Of a DNA stretch of 9,249 nucleotides, positions 1 to 6,610 are shown piece after piece. The notes beneath the pieces are model-generated. The model saw only the letters and a program-made list of their open reading frames with translations. It searched no databases and was not told where the DNA came from. Both the position numbers and the translations under genes were made by a program. Numbering within the stretch: the first letter of the stretch is position 1; the number at the start of each line of letters is the position of its first letter. Source of the stretch: JAFIEN01 sp051859505 (GTDB lineage Bacteria > Pseudomonadota > Alphaproteobacteria > Rhodobacterales > Rhodobacteraceae); contig JBHYFN010000080.1 of assembly GCA_051859505.1 (NCBI GenBank), forward strand, positions 1 through 9,249, given 5' to 3'.

Positions 1-61
1 GCGGGGGGGGCGCTGCCCCCCGGCCTTCGGCCTCCCCCCGGGATATTTGGGAACAAAAGAA
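1..61. repeat. GC-rich extragenic hairpin element
   Basis: Non-coding DNA beyond the 3' end of the leftward SDR gene. It contains a 7-bp stem (5-11 with 15-21, loop GCT), then a second short stem GGCC-TTC-GGCC (22-32), a C-rich run, and the tail GGGATATTTGGGAACAAAAG. From memory, hairpins followed by a GATATTTGG-AACAAA-AAG tail recur between genes in Rhodobacteraceae genomes. That makes this a probable copy of a family of repeated extragenic elements, perhaps acting in transcription termination or mRNA stability. Only one copy is in the window, so its repeated nature cannot be shown here. There is no clean T-tract in either direction, so it is not called an intrinsic terminator. Confidence 0.45.
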
Positions 62-99
62 GCAGCAGAGTGGCGCGAGGCGGGGGGTGCTGTCCGGGG

Positions 100-879
100 T
101 CAGGGCGCGCCGAGGATGCGTTGTTCGAGGTCGATGACCGCGCCGGTCAGGGGGGCGGAGGCCGGGGCGAGGAGCCAGAGGATCTGGGCCGCGACCTCCT
201 CGACCGTGAGGAGCCGGCCGAGCGGCAGGGTGGCGGCGGCGGCCTCTTGCCAGCCCGGGCCCTTGCCGAGGATCTCGGCCTGCATCTGCTGTTCGCCGGG
301 CGTATCGGTCCAGCCCATGTTGAGCGCATTGACCCGGATGCGGTCGGCCAGATGGGCATGGGCGGCATTGCGCGTCAGCGTGACGAGGGCGCCTTTCGAG
401 GCCGCATAGATCGCCAGTTCCGGCAGACCGCAATGGGCGTTGATCGAGGCCACGTTGACCACCGCGCCGGGGGCGCCGCGGGCCAGAAGGTGGCGCGCGA
501 GGCCCTGCATCAGGAAGAAGGGCGCGCGGGCATTGACCGCCATCAGGCTTTCCCAGTCGCCCGGGGTGCCATCGGTCAGGCCGGCCCGGGTCGTCAGGCC
601 GGCGGCATTGACCAGAGCGTCGAGCCGGCCGCAGCGGGCGAGGGCTGTCTCGAAGAGCTGGGCCGGGGCCTCGGACCGGGCGAGGTCGGCGGGGATCATG
701 TGGACCTCTGTGCCCAGGGCGCGCAGCTCCTCGACGAGGGGGGTGGCTTTCGCCAGATCGCGCCCGCTGAGGGCCAGCGCCCGCGCGCCCGCCCGTGCTG
801 CAGCCCGCGCCACGGCGGCGCCAAGGCCCTGGGTCGCGCCGGTGATCAGGATCCCCTGCCCGTCGAGTGTGAGGTTCAT
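100..879 (-). CDS. short-chain dehydrogenase/reductase (SDR) family oxidoreductase
   Basis: A 259-residue soluble NAD(P)(H)-dependent oxidoreductase of the classical SDR family, whose members are usually about 250 residues. The Rossmann cofactor motif TGATQGLG is at residues 13-20 and NAAG at 91-94. The catalytic residues are N116, S145, Y158 and K162 (YAASK). Near residue 190 the usual Pro-Gly after the sixth strand is replaced by N-MGW-TDTPGE, followed by a C-terminal VIDLEQ-LGA segment. I recall this pattern from SDRs near sugar transport genes in rhizobia, but the substrate cannot be read from sequence. The start chosen is ATG at 879-877, preceded by GGAG (889-892 on the plus strand) at 9 nt; extending upstream would add 74 residues of low-complexity sequence outside the fold. 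It is transcribed away from gap-arsJ. No arsenic link is evident, and it may be an unrelated sugar or polyol dehydrogenase. Confidence 0.9.
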   Translation of the reverse strand: MNLTLDGQGILITGATQGLGAAVARAAARAGARALALSGRDLAKATPLVEELRALGTEVHMIPADLARSEAPAQLFETALARCGRLDALVNAAGLTTRAGLTDGTPGDWESLMAVNARAPFFLMQGLARHLLARGAPGAVVNVASINAHCGLPELAIYAASKGALVTLTRNAAHAHLADRIRVNALNMGWTDTPGEQQMQAEILGKGPGWQEAAAATLPLGRLLTVEEVAAQILWLLAPASAPLTGAVIDLEQRILGAP

Positions 880-983
880 GCCTTGGGTCTCCGGTCCTGG
901 GGTCGGGCTGCGCTTATCTGGACCGATTCCCGCGGCCTGCGCCATGGGCCATGTGCCGTTCGGGCGGCCTTCGCCCCCTGCGC

Positions 984-1003
984 CTGTCATGGAACCGTTA
1001 CAG
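984..1003. promoter_or_regulatory. candidate operator / Pho-box-like site upstream of gap-arsJ
   Basis: The 20-bp stretch CTGTCATGGAACCGTTACAG ends 57 bp before the gap start codon. It reads in two ways. As an imperfect inverted repeat, 7 of 10 base pairs match across the centre (CTGT...ACAG, GG..CC), which would suit a dimeric repressor. As a Pho-box, the first 7 bases match the consensus half CTGTCAT exactly, and the unit 11 bp further on (CCGTTAC) matches 4 of 7. PhoB control would make sense because phosphate transporters admit arsenate. Both readings are inference; neither a -35 nor a -10 element is convincing around it. Confidence 0.35.
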
Positions 1004-1060
1004 CGGACAGGCAGGAGGGGCCTGCCCCGGCCCTGCGGGGCGGTGGCTGGAGTATAAGGA

Positions 1061-2059
1061 ATGACGCGTATCGCCCTGAACGGTCTGGGCCGGATCGGCA
1101 AGCTGGCGCTTCGGCGGCTGGTCGAGAGCGGGATGGAGATTGCGCTGCTGAACGATCCGCAAGGCAGCGCCGAGGATCATGCGCTCTGGCTCGAGTTCGA
1201 TTCGGTGCATGGGCGCTGGCCGGGGCGGGTTGCGGCGGTCGAGGGCGGGCTGAGGCTGGCGGGCAGGACCGTGCCCCTGACCCATGCCGCAAGGATCGAG
1301 GATCTGCCGCTGCGGGATCTGGGCATCGGGATGGTGATCGACGCGACGGGCGTCTTCAGGACGGCGGCGAAGATCGCGCCCTATTTCGCGGCGGGCGTCG
1401 GGCGGGTGCTGGTCTCGGCCCCGGTCAAGGATGGTGGGGCGCTGAACCTTGTCTATGGGGTGAACCATCACCTCTATGATCCCGACCGGCACCGGATCGT
1501 GACCGCCGCCTCCTGCACGACGAACTGTCTGGCCCCGGTGGTGAAGGTCATTCACGAAGCCTTCGGCATCCGGCACGGGGCGATCACCACGATCCATGAC
1601 GTGACCAACACCCAGACCATCGTGGACCGCCCCGCGAAGGACGCCCGGCGGGGGCGGTCGGCGCTTCTGAACCTGATCCCGACCTCGACGGGCAGCGCCT
1701 CGGCGATCGCGCTGATCTTTCCCGAGCTTGCGGGGCGGCTGAACGGCCATGCGGTGCGGGTGCCACTTCTGAATGCCTCGCTCACCGATTGCGTTTTCGA
1801 GGTGGAGCGGGCGACCACGGTCGAGGAGGTCAACGCCCTGCTGCGCGCGGCGGCCGAGGGGCCGCTTGAGGGGATCCTGGGGTATGAGGCGCGGCCCCTG
1901 GTCTCGTCGGATTACCTGAATGATCCGCGCTCGAGCATCGTGGATGCGGGCTCGACCATGGTGGTGAACGGGACGCAGGTGAAGATCTATGCCTGGTATG
2001 ACAACGAATGGGGCTATGCCTGCCGGCTGGTCGATATCGCCCGGATGATGGCGGCGTGA
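1061..2059 (+). CDS. gap: ArsJ-associated glyceraldehyde-3-phosphate dehydrogenase
   Basis: A 332-residue type I GAPDH of normal family length. The N-terminal NAD-binding motif NGLGRIG is at residues 7-13 and the acidic cofactor residue is in LLNDP (N31-D32). The active-site block SCTTNC is at 151-156 with catalytic C152, the general base is H179, substrate-binding R233 lies in HAVRVP, and the C-terminal WYDNEWGY is at 312-319. Segments such as FDSVHGRW, TNTQTIVD and NLIPTSTGS are those I associate with the ArsJ-linked subfamily rather than with housekeeping Gap. In that subfamily the enzyme uses arsenate in place of phosphate to make 1-arseno-3-phosphoglycerate, which ArsJ exports. The gene has GGAG at 1049-1052, 8 nt before ATG, and its stop overlaps the arsJ start by 4 bp, which supports a shared role. 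Activity with phosphate is also expected, so a glycolytic contribution cannot be excluded. Confidence 0.93.
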   Translation: MTRIALNGLGRIGKLALRRLVESGMEIALLNDPQGSAEDHALWLEFDSVHGRWPGRVAAVEGGLRLAGRTVPLTHAARIEDLPLRDLGIGMVIDATGVFRTAAKIAPYFAAGVGRVLVSAPVKDGGALNLVYGVNHHLYDPDRHRIVTAASCTTNCLAPVVKVIHEAFGIRHGAITTIHDVTNTQTIVDRPAKDARRGRSALLNLIPTSTGSASAIALIFPELAGRLNGHAVRVPLLNASLTDCVFEVERATTVEEVNALLRAAAEGPLEGILGYEARPLVSSDYLNDPRSSIVDAGSTMVVNGTQVKIYAWYDNEWGYACRLVDIARMMAA

Positions 2060-3297
2060 CCACGGCCCGGCCCTTGCGCGCCTATGCGGCAGTGACGGCG
2101 GCCTATTGGGCCTTCATGCTGTCGGATGGCGCGCTGCGGATGCTGGTGCTGCTGCATTTCAACGGGCTGGGCTTTTCGCCGGTGCAGCTGGCCTGGCTGT
2201 TCCTGCTTTATGAGCTGGCGGGGATCGTGACGAACCTTTCGGCGGGCTGGATCGCGGCGCGGTTTGGCCTCGCGGCCACGCTTTACGCGGGGCTGGTGCT
2301 GCAGATCGCGGCACTGGCGGCGCTGGCGCAGCTTGACCCCGCATGGACGGTGACGGCTTCGGTCCTTTTCGTGATGGCGGTGCAGGGGGCCTCGGGCGTG
2401 GCCAAGGATCTGGCCAAGATGGCGTCGAAAAGTGCCGTGAAGGTGCTGGCGCCCGAGGGTGAGGGGGTGCTGTTCCGCTGGGTCGCGGTGCTGACGGGGT
2501 CGAAGAACGCGGTCAAGGGGCTGGGCTTCTTCCTGGGTGCGGCTTTGCTGGCCGTGGCGGGGTTTCAGGCGGCGGTCTGGGGCATGGCGGGGGTGCTTTC
2601 GGTGATCCTGATCGCGGTGGCGCTGTTCCTGCCGCCGGGCCTGCCTGCGGGGCGCAAGGAGGCGAGATTCTCCGAGGTCTGGTCGAAGGACGCCCGCATC
2701 AACCGGCTGTCTCTGGCGCGGATGTTCCTGTTCGGGGCGCGGGATGTGTGGTTCGTCGTGGGCATCCCGGTCTATTTCCAGATGGTCCTGTCCGACGGCA
2801 CGCCCGAGGGCAACCGGACGGCCTTTTTCCTGATCGGCGGGTTCATGGCGGCCTGGATCATCGCCTATGGCGCGGTGCAGGCGGCGGCCCCCCGGATGCT
2901 GGGCGCGGGGCGGCGGCCCGAGGGCGCGATGGTGGCAGGCGCGATCCGCTGGGCGGGGTTTCTGGTGCCGATCCCGCTGGCGCTGGCCGGGCTGGCGCTT
3001 GTCGCAGGCGGCCCCGCGCCCTGGCTGAGCGTTACGCTGGTGGCGGGGCTGATGCTGTTCGGCTTTGTCTTCGCGGTGAATTCCTCGGTCCATTCCTATC
3101 TGATCCTGGCCTTCACCAGCACCGGGCGGGTCACGATGGATGTGGGGTTCTACTACATGTCGAACGCGGCCGGGCGGCTGCTGGGGACGCTGCTGTCGGG
3201 CCTCAGCTACCAGCTGGGCGGGCTGGCCCTCTGCCTGGCCACGGCGGGCGCGATGGCGGCGGCAAGCTGGATCGCCGTGCGTCGGCTGGCGGTCTGA
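2056..3297 (+). CDS. arsJ: organoarsenical efflux MFS transporter ArsJ
   Basis: A 413-residue inner-membrane protein of the major facilitator superfamily, close to the usual ArsJ length. It is hydrophobic throughout, with about 10-12 predicted membrane segments by eye. Diagnostic ArsJ sequence is clear: SDGALRM at 23-29, LYELAGIVTN at 51-60, GVAKDLAKM near 104-112, and LFRWVAVLTGSKN at 129-141. In characterised systems ArsJ exports 1-arseno-3-phosphoglycerate made by the partner GAPDH; the compound then hydrolyses outside, so arsenate is removed without reduction to arsenite. The GTG at 2056 is chosen because it overlaps the gap stop as GTGA, which is typical coupling, and places the first helix directly after a short N-terminus. 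An in-frame ATG at 2008 would overlap gap by 52 bp and add 16 unlikely residues. The ribosome-binding site before the GTG is weak, consistent with reinitiation after gap. Confidence 0.93.
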   Translation: MTTARPLRAYAAVTAAYWAFMLSDGALRMLVLLHFNGLGFSPVQLAWLFLLYELAGIVTNLSAGWIAARFGLAATLYAGLVLQIAALAALAQLDPAWTVTASVLFVMAVQGASGVAKDLAKMASKSAVKVLAPEGEGVLFRWVAVLTGSKNAVKGLGFFLGAALLAVAGFQAAVWGMAGVLSVILIAVALFLPPGLPAGRKEARFSEVWSKDARINRLSLARMFLFGARDVWFVVGIPVYFQMVLSDGTPEGNRTAFFLIGGFMAAWIIAYGAVQAAAPRMLGAGRRPEGAMVAGAIRWAGFLVPIPLALAGLALVAGGPAPWLSVTLVAGLMLFGFVFAVNSSVHSYLILAFTSTGRVTMDVGFYYMSNAAGRLLGTLLSGLSYQLGGLALCLATAGAMAAASWIAVRRLAV

Positions 3298-3339
3298 GTG
3301 GCCTGCACGGGCCTTGCGGGGGGACGGTGATTTTTCCCC
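3298..3339 (+). other. short intergenic stretch after arsJ, no clear terminator
   Basis: The DNA between the arsJ stop and the tRNA promoter holds only weak secondary structure (a GGCC-TGCACG-GGCC stem at about 3300-3314, and a G-run facing the CCCC after a T5 run). The T-run lies inside the would-be loop rather than after a stem, so I do not call it an intrinsic terminator. gap-arsJ transcripts may therefore run through the tRNA to the terminator at 3515-3541. Confidence 0.35.
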
Positions 3340-3368
3340 TTGCAGCCGGGAGCGAGTATTTGTATCCC
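3340..3368 (+). promoter_or_regulatory. candidate sigma-70-type promoter for tRNA-Gly
   Basis: TTGCAG at 3340-3345 resembles a -35 box. After a 17-bp spacer, TATCCC at 3363-3368 could act as a -10 box and is preceded by TG as in extended -10 promoters. Transcription would begin around 3375, about 14 nt before the mature tRNA. The -10 match is poor at its end, and TATTTG at 3357-3362 is an alternative with bad spacing, so the call is tentative. Confidence 0.35.
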
Positions 3369-3388
3369 CCGCTTCACCGAACCGGTGC

Positions 3389-3463
3389 GCGGGCGTAGCT
3401 CAGGGGTAGAGCATTACCTTGCCAAGGTAAGGGTCGTGAGTTCGAATCTCATCGCCCGCTCCA
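3389..3463 (+). tRNA. tRNA-Gly (anticodon GCC)
   Basis: A complete 75-nt cloverleaf including an encoded CCA (3461-3463). The acceptor stem is GCGGGCG (3389-3395) paired with CGCCCGC (3453-3459), with discriminator base U at 3460. The D-arm is GCTC...GAGC (3398-3412). The anticodon stem TTACC/GGTAA (3414-3418, 3426-3430) encloses the loop TTGCCAA with anticodon GCC at 3421-3423, which reads GGC and GGU glycine codons, the favoured ones in such a GC-rich genome. The T-arm has the standard loop TTCGAAT (3441-3447); its outermost pair is G-U. Nothing suggests a broken or suppressor tRNA. Confidence 0.98.
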
Positions 3464-3475
3464 GTTCGGCAGACA

Positions 3476-3511
3476 GGCACGGAAGCTGGCACGAAAGCTG
3501 GCACGGAAAAC
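3476..3511. repeat. three-copy 12-bp tandem repeat behind the tRNA
   Basis: The unit GGCACGGAAGCT is followed directly by GGCACGAAAGCT and GGCACGGAAAAC. The first two copies differ at one base and the third keeps the first nine positions of copy one. The array begins 13 nt after the CCA end of tRNA-Gly and runs into the stem of the terminator unit, so it would lie in the trailer of the tRNA precursor. No function can be assigned. It could be slipped-strand duplication, or a leftover of recombination at a tRNA gene, but no integrase is present. Confidence 0.6.
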
Positions 3512-3541
3512 AGGCCGCCCCCGGGGGCGGTTTTTTCTTTT
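3505..3541 (+). terminator. intrinsic terminator of the tRNA-Gly unit
   Basis: A perfect 16-bp palindrome CCGCCCCCGGGGGCGG (3515-3530) is followed at once by TTTTTTCTTTT and preceded by a GGAAAACA stretch. A GC-only stem followed by a U-tract is the classic Rho-independent signal. The effective loop takes the central bases of the palindrome. It should end the tRNA transcript, and any gap-arsJ read-through, before the mrp leader. The A-run upstream could give weak activity on the opposite strand. Confidence 0.88.
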
Positions 3542-3739
3542 GCGGCTTCCGTTGGCAATTTCCCCCTGCCCCGGCGCACCCGCGCCGAAATCGGATCGAT
3601 TCCGGGCGAAACCCTCCCGATTCGTATGGAAACCCCCCGGAATCTGCCCTATCTCGCCCCGGAAGGCCGCCCCGGGGGCGAAATCCCGTGGGTCAGGACT
3701 TGAGACACGACACCGCCCTGCAAGTGAAGGACACCGCCG
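3542..3739 (+). promoter_or_regulatory. leader/promoter region of the mrp operon with inverted repeats
   Basis: About 200 bp without a supported gene between the tRNA terminator and mrpA, which must carry the operon's promoter. Structures seen: a hairpin CGGCGC-ACCC-GCGCCG (3572-3587); an AT-richer inverted repeat AATCG-GAT-CGATT (3589-3601), a possible protein-binding site; and a GC-rich stem pairing 3655-3662 with 3672-3680, or alternatively the tight palindrome at 3668-3680. None is followed by a T-run. No convincing -35/-10 pair was found; TTGGCA at 3552-3557 lacks a good partner. Short reading frames across it have no start/RBS support. Confidence 0.4.
3726..3731 (+). promoter_or_regulatory. 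ribosome-binding site deciding the mrpA TTG start
   Basis: GAAGGA lies 8 nt before the TTG at 3740. An in-frame TGA at 3725-3727 excludes any start further upstream, and the first in-frame ATG (3797) would remove the first membrane helix. This site therefore supports TTG as the true initiation codon. Confidence 0.75.
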
Positions 3740-6610
3740 TTGCCCCTGATCCTGATCGCCGCGCTTCCCTTCCTTGGCGCGCTTCTTCCCGGTTTGATGA
3801 TCCGCGCCGGCCGCACCGCCTGTGCCTGGGCCACCGCCTCGGTGACGCTGGCGGCACTGGCCGGGCTTCTGGTCCATGCGCCGGCGGTGATGGCGGGCGA
3901 GGTGATCCACTACCGGCTGGACTGGATGCCGGTGATCGGGCTGAACGCGAATTTCTTTCTCGACGGGCTGGGGTTCCTCTTTGCGCTGCTGATCCTCGGG
4001 ATCGGGCTTCTGATCATCATCTATGCGCGGTTCTACCTGACGCGCGAAGATCCGATGGGCACGTTCTACACCTATCTGTTGCTGTTTCAGGGCGCGATGG
4101 TGGGGATCGTGCTGTCGGACAACATCCTGCTTCTCTTGGTGTTCTGGGAGCTGACCTCGCTCTCGTCCTTCCTGCTGATCGGTTACTGGAAGCACCTGCC
4201 CGAGGGGCGGCAGGGCGCGCGGATGGCGCTGACGGTGACGGGCATGGGCGGGCTTGCGCTGATCGGGGGCATGCTGATGCTGGGCCAGATCGCGGGGAGC
4301 TATGACCTGTCGGTGATCCTGACGCAGAAAGAGGTGATCCAGGCGAGCCCCCTCTACCTGCCGGCGCTGATCCTGATCCTGCTGGGCGCCTTCACCAAAT
4401 CGGCGCAGTTCCCGTTCCATTTCTGGTTGCCGCATGCGATGGCGGCCCCCACGCCCGTGTCGGCCTATCTGCATTCGGCGACCATGGTGAAGGCCGGGCT
4501 GTTCCTGATGGCGCGGCTCTGGCCGGTGCTGGCGGGCACGCCGGAGTGGTTCTATATCGTCGCCACCACCGGCCTTCTGACCATGGTGATCGCGGCGCTG
4601 ATCGCCATCTTCAAGGACGACCTGAAGGCGCTTCTGGCCTTTTCCACCGTGAGCCACCTTGGCCTGATCACCATGCTTCTGGGCTTTGGCACGCCCTTCG
4701 CGGCCGTCGCGGCCGTGTTCCACATCATCAACCACGCGACCTTCAAGGCCGCGCTGTTCATGAGCGCGGGCATCATCGACCACGAGGCCCATACCCGCGA
4801 CATCAAGCGGCTGGGGGGCCTGCGGACGCTCATGCCCATCACCTTCGTGATCGCCACGCTGGCCTCGCTTTCCATGGCGGGGATTCCGCTTCTGAACGGC
4901 TTTCTGTCGAAAGAGATGATGCTGGAAGAAGCGGCCATAACGGTCTGGGCCGGTTCGCCCTGGGTGATCCCGGCGCTTGCGACCTTCGGGGCGCTTCTGT
5001 CGGCCACCTATTCCTTCCGCTTCGTGGCGCATGTGTTCTTCGGCCCGGTGCGGGACGACTATCCCGCCAAGCCGCATGATCCCGGCTTCGGCCTCTGGTC
5101 CTCGCCGGCCTTCCTTGTGGTGCTGGTGGTGCTGATCGGCCTCTGGCCCGCGGCCATCGCGGGCGGGCTGGTGGCGGCCTCGGCGGGGGCGGTGATCGGG
5201 GGCGAGCTGCCCTATTACAGCCTCAAGATCTGGCACGGCTTCACGCCCGCGCTGTACATGTCGGTCGTGGCGGTGATCGGGGGCGTGATCCTCTTGGCCC
5301 TGCACCGCCCGCTTGACCGGGTCTGGCTGGCCACGCCCCGGCCCGAGGCCAAGGCGATGTTCGACGCGGTGACAGGTGGCTTCGTCGCGGTCGCGCGCGG
5401 GCTGACGGGGATGCTGCACAACGGCTCGATGACGCGCTACACGGCCTATTTCGCGATCACGGTCCTGCTCGGCTCGGCCGCCGCCTGGCTGAGCAGCACC
5501 ACCGCCGCCCCGGTGCGCGAGCTTCTGCCCGTCAAGATCGTGCCGGCGGTGGGCTGGTTCCTGCTGGTGGTCTCGACCGGCTGTCTTGTGGTGTTCCACC
5601 ATTACCGCCTGCTCTCGCTCATCCTGATCGGGGTGACGGGGTTGATCGTCTCGGTCAGCTTCATCTATTTCTCGGCCCCCGACCTTGCGCTGACGCAGAT
5701 CTCGGTCGAGGTCATGTCGATCATCCTGCTGCTGCTGGCGCTGAACTTCCTGCCCAAGACCACGCCGCGCGAAGGCAGCACCGCGCGCCACCTGCGCGAC
5801 GGCGGCATCGCCCTGGCCCTTGGCCTTGGGGCGGCGGTCCTGACCTTCGCCATGCAGACCAGCAGCTTTGCCGAACCCACCATCTCGGCCTATCACCTCG
5901 AGAATGCCAAGACGCTGGCCGGCGGCTATAACGTGGTCAACGTGATCCTGGTCGATTTCCGCGGCTTCGACACCTATGGCGAGATCATCGTGCTGGGCAT
6001 CGCCGCGCTGGTCATCTTCGCACTGACCGAGCAGCTTCTGTCGGGTCGGGTGGGGCGCAATCTGGCCGCGCGCCCGGTGGACCCCACGCTTTCGGGCGAT
6101 CTGCATCCGCTGATGATGGTGGTGGCGACGCGGGTGATGATGCCGATCGCGCTGATGGTCGGGGTCTATATCTTCCTGCGCGGGCATAATGCGCCGGGCG
6201 GCGGCTTCATCTCGGGGCTGGCGGTCGCCATCGCTCTGGTGATGCAGTACATGGCCTCGGGCTATGACTGGGCCACGGCGCGGCAGCGCTATCCCTATCA
6301 CGGGATCATCGGTGCGGGCATCGTCGCGGCGATCCTGACGGGGGTGGGATCCTGGCTGTTCGGGACGCCCTTCCTGACCGGCACCTTCGAATATTACAAG
6401 GTGCCCTTCATCGAGGAATTCGAGCTTGCCACGGCGCTTGCCTTCGATATCGGCGTCTTCCTCTGCGTCGTGGGCGCGGTGATGCTCGCGCTCGAGAGCC
6501 TGTCGCGGCTTGCCCATCGCAAGGGCGATCGGGCCAGCCCCTATCCGATGGACATAGACCCCTCGCGCGAGGATGACGCCGACGCGCCCAAGACGACGGG
6601 AGCGGCGTGA
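3740..6610 (+). CDS. mrpA: Na+/H+ antiporter subunit MrpA, fused A+B form
   Basis: A 956-residue polytopic inner-membrane protein, the largest subunit of the Mrp (Mnh/Pha) cation/proton antiporter. Residues about 1-490 form the complex I NuoL-like antiporter module. E137 in FWELTSLSSF, K220 in FTKSAQFPFHFWLP, K251, H306, K336 and K391 sit where the family has its proton-path residues. Residues about 605-680 match the MrpA C-terminal domain (APDLALTQISVEV), and 731-749 (NVVNVILVDFRGFDTYGEI) belongs to the following MrpA/MrpB-linking domain. Residues about 775-925 are a full MrpB domain, with HPLM, RGHNAPGGGF and several helices, ending in a charged cytoplasmic tail. Separate MrpA (about 770-800) and MrpB are thus joined, as in six-gene (group 2) mrp operons. 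It starts at TTG with a good RBS, and its stop overlaps the mrpC start as TGATG. Also known as mnhA or phaAB. Confidence 0.95.
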   Translation: MPLILIAALPFLGALLPGLMIRAGRTACAWATASVTLAALAGLLVHAPAVMAGEVIHYRLDWMPVIGLNANFFLDGLGFLFALLILGIGLLIIIYARFYLTREDPMGTFYTYLLLFQGAMVGIVLSDNILLLLVFWELTSLSSFLLIGYWKHLPEGRQGARMALTVTGMGGLALIGGMLMLGQIAGSYDLSVILTQKEVIQASPLYLPALILILLGAFTKSAQFPFHFWLPHAMAAPTPVSAYLHSATMVKAGLFLMARLWPVLAGTPEWFYIVATTGLLTMVIAALIAIFKDDLKALLAFSTVSHLGLITMLLGFGTPFAAVAAVFHIINHATFKAALFMSAGIIDHEAHTRDIKRLGGLRTLMPITFVIATLASLSMAGIPLLNGFLSKEMMLEEAAITVWAGSPWVIPALATFGALLSATYSFRFVAHVFFGPVRDDYPAKPHDPGFGLWSSPAFLVVLVVLIGLWPAAIAGGLVAASAGAVIGGELPYYSLKIWHGFTPALYMSVVAVIGGVILLALHRPLDRVWLATPRPEAKAMFDAVTGGFVAVARGLTGMLHNGSMTRYTAYFAITVLLGSAAAWLSSTTAAPVRELLPVKIVPAVGWFLLVVSTGCLVVFHHYRLLSLILIGVTGLIVSVSFIYFSAPDLALTQISVEVMSIILLLLALNFLPKTTPREGSTARHLRDGGIALALGLGAAVLTFAMQTSSFAEPTISAYHLENAKTLAGGYNVVNVILVDFRGFDTYGEIIVLGIAALVIFALTEQLLSGRVGRNLAARPVDPTLSGDLHPLMMVVATRVMMPIALMVGVYIFLRGHNAPGGGFISGLAVAIALVMQYMASGYDWATARQRYPYHGIIGAGIVAAILTGVGSWLFGTPFLTGTFEYYKVPFIEEFELATALAFDIGVFLCVVGAVMLALESLSRLAHRKGDRASPYPMDIDPSREDDADAPKTTGAA

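Noticed and set aside
943..953. CATG-GGC-CATG inverted repeat upstream of gap
   Set aside because: Its arms are a self-complementary 4-mer, easily arising by chance, and nothing around it supports an operator.
70..1479. Plus-strand open frame of about 469 codons across the SDR gene and the start of gap
   Set aside because: It overlaps two well-supported genes and its translation is Gly/Arg/Ala-rich low-complexity sequence. It is a shadow of third-position GC bias.
2008..2055. Upstream ATG extension of arsJ
   Set aside because: It would overlap gap by 52 bp and add residues not fitting an ArsJ N-terminus; the GTG at 2056 with a GTGA overlap is better.
3389..3541. tRNA-Gly as the attachment site of a genomic island
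   Set aside because: No integrase, no duplicated tRNA 3' end in the window, and the following mrp operon looks like core chromosome in composition and organisation.
3340..4305. Open frame running through tRNA-Gly into mrpA
   Set aside because: It translates the tRNA, its terminator and the out-of-frame mrpA sequence, with no RBS and no domain.
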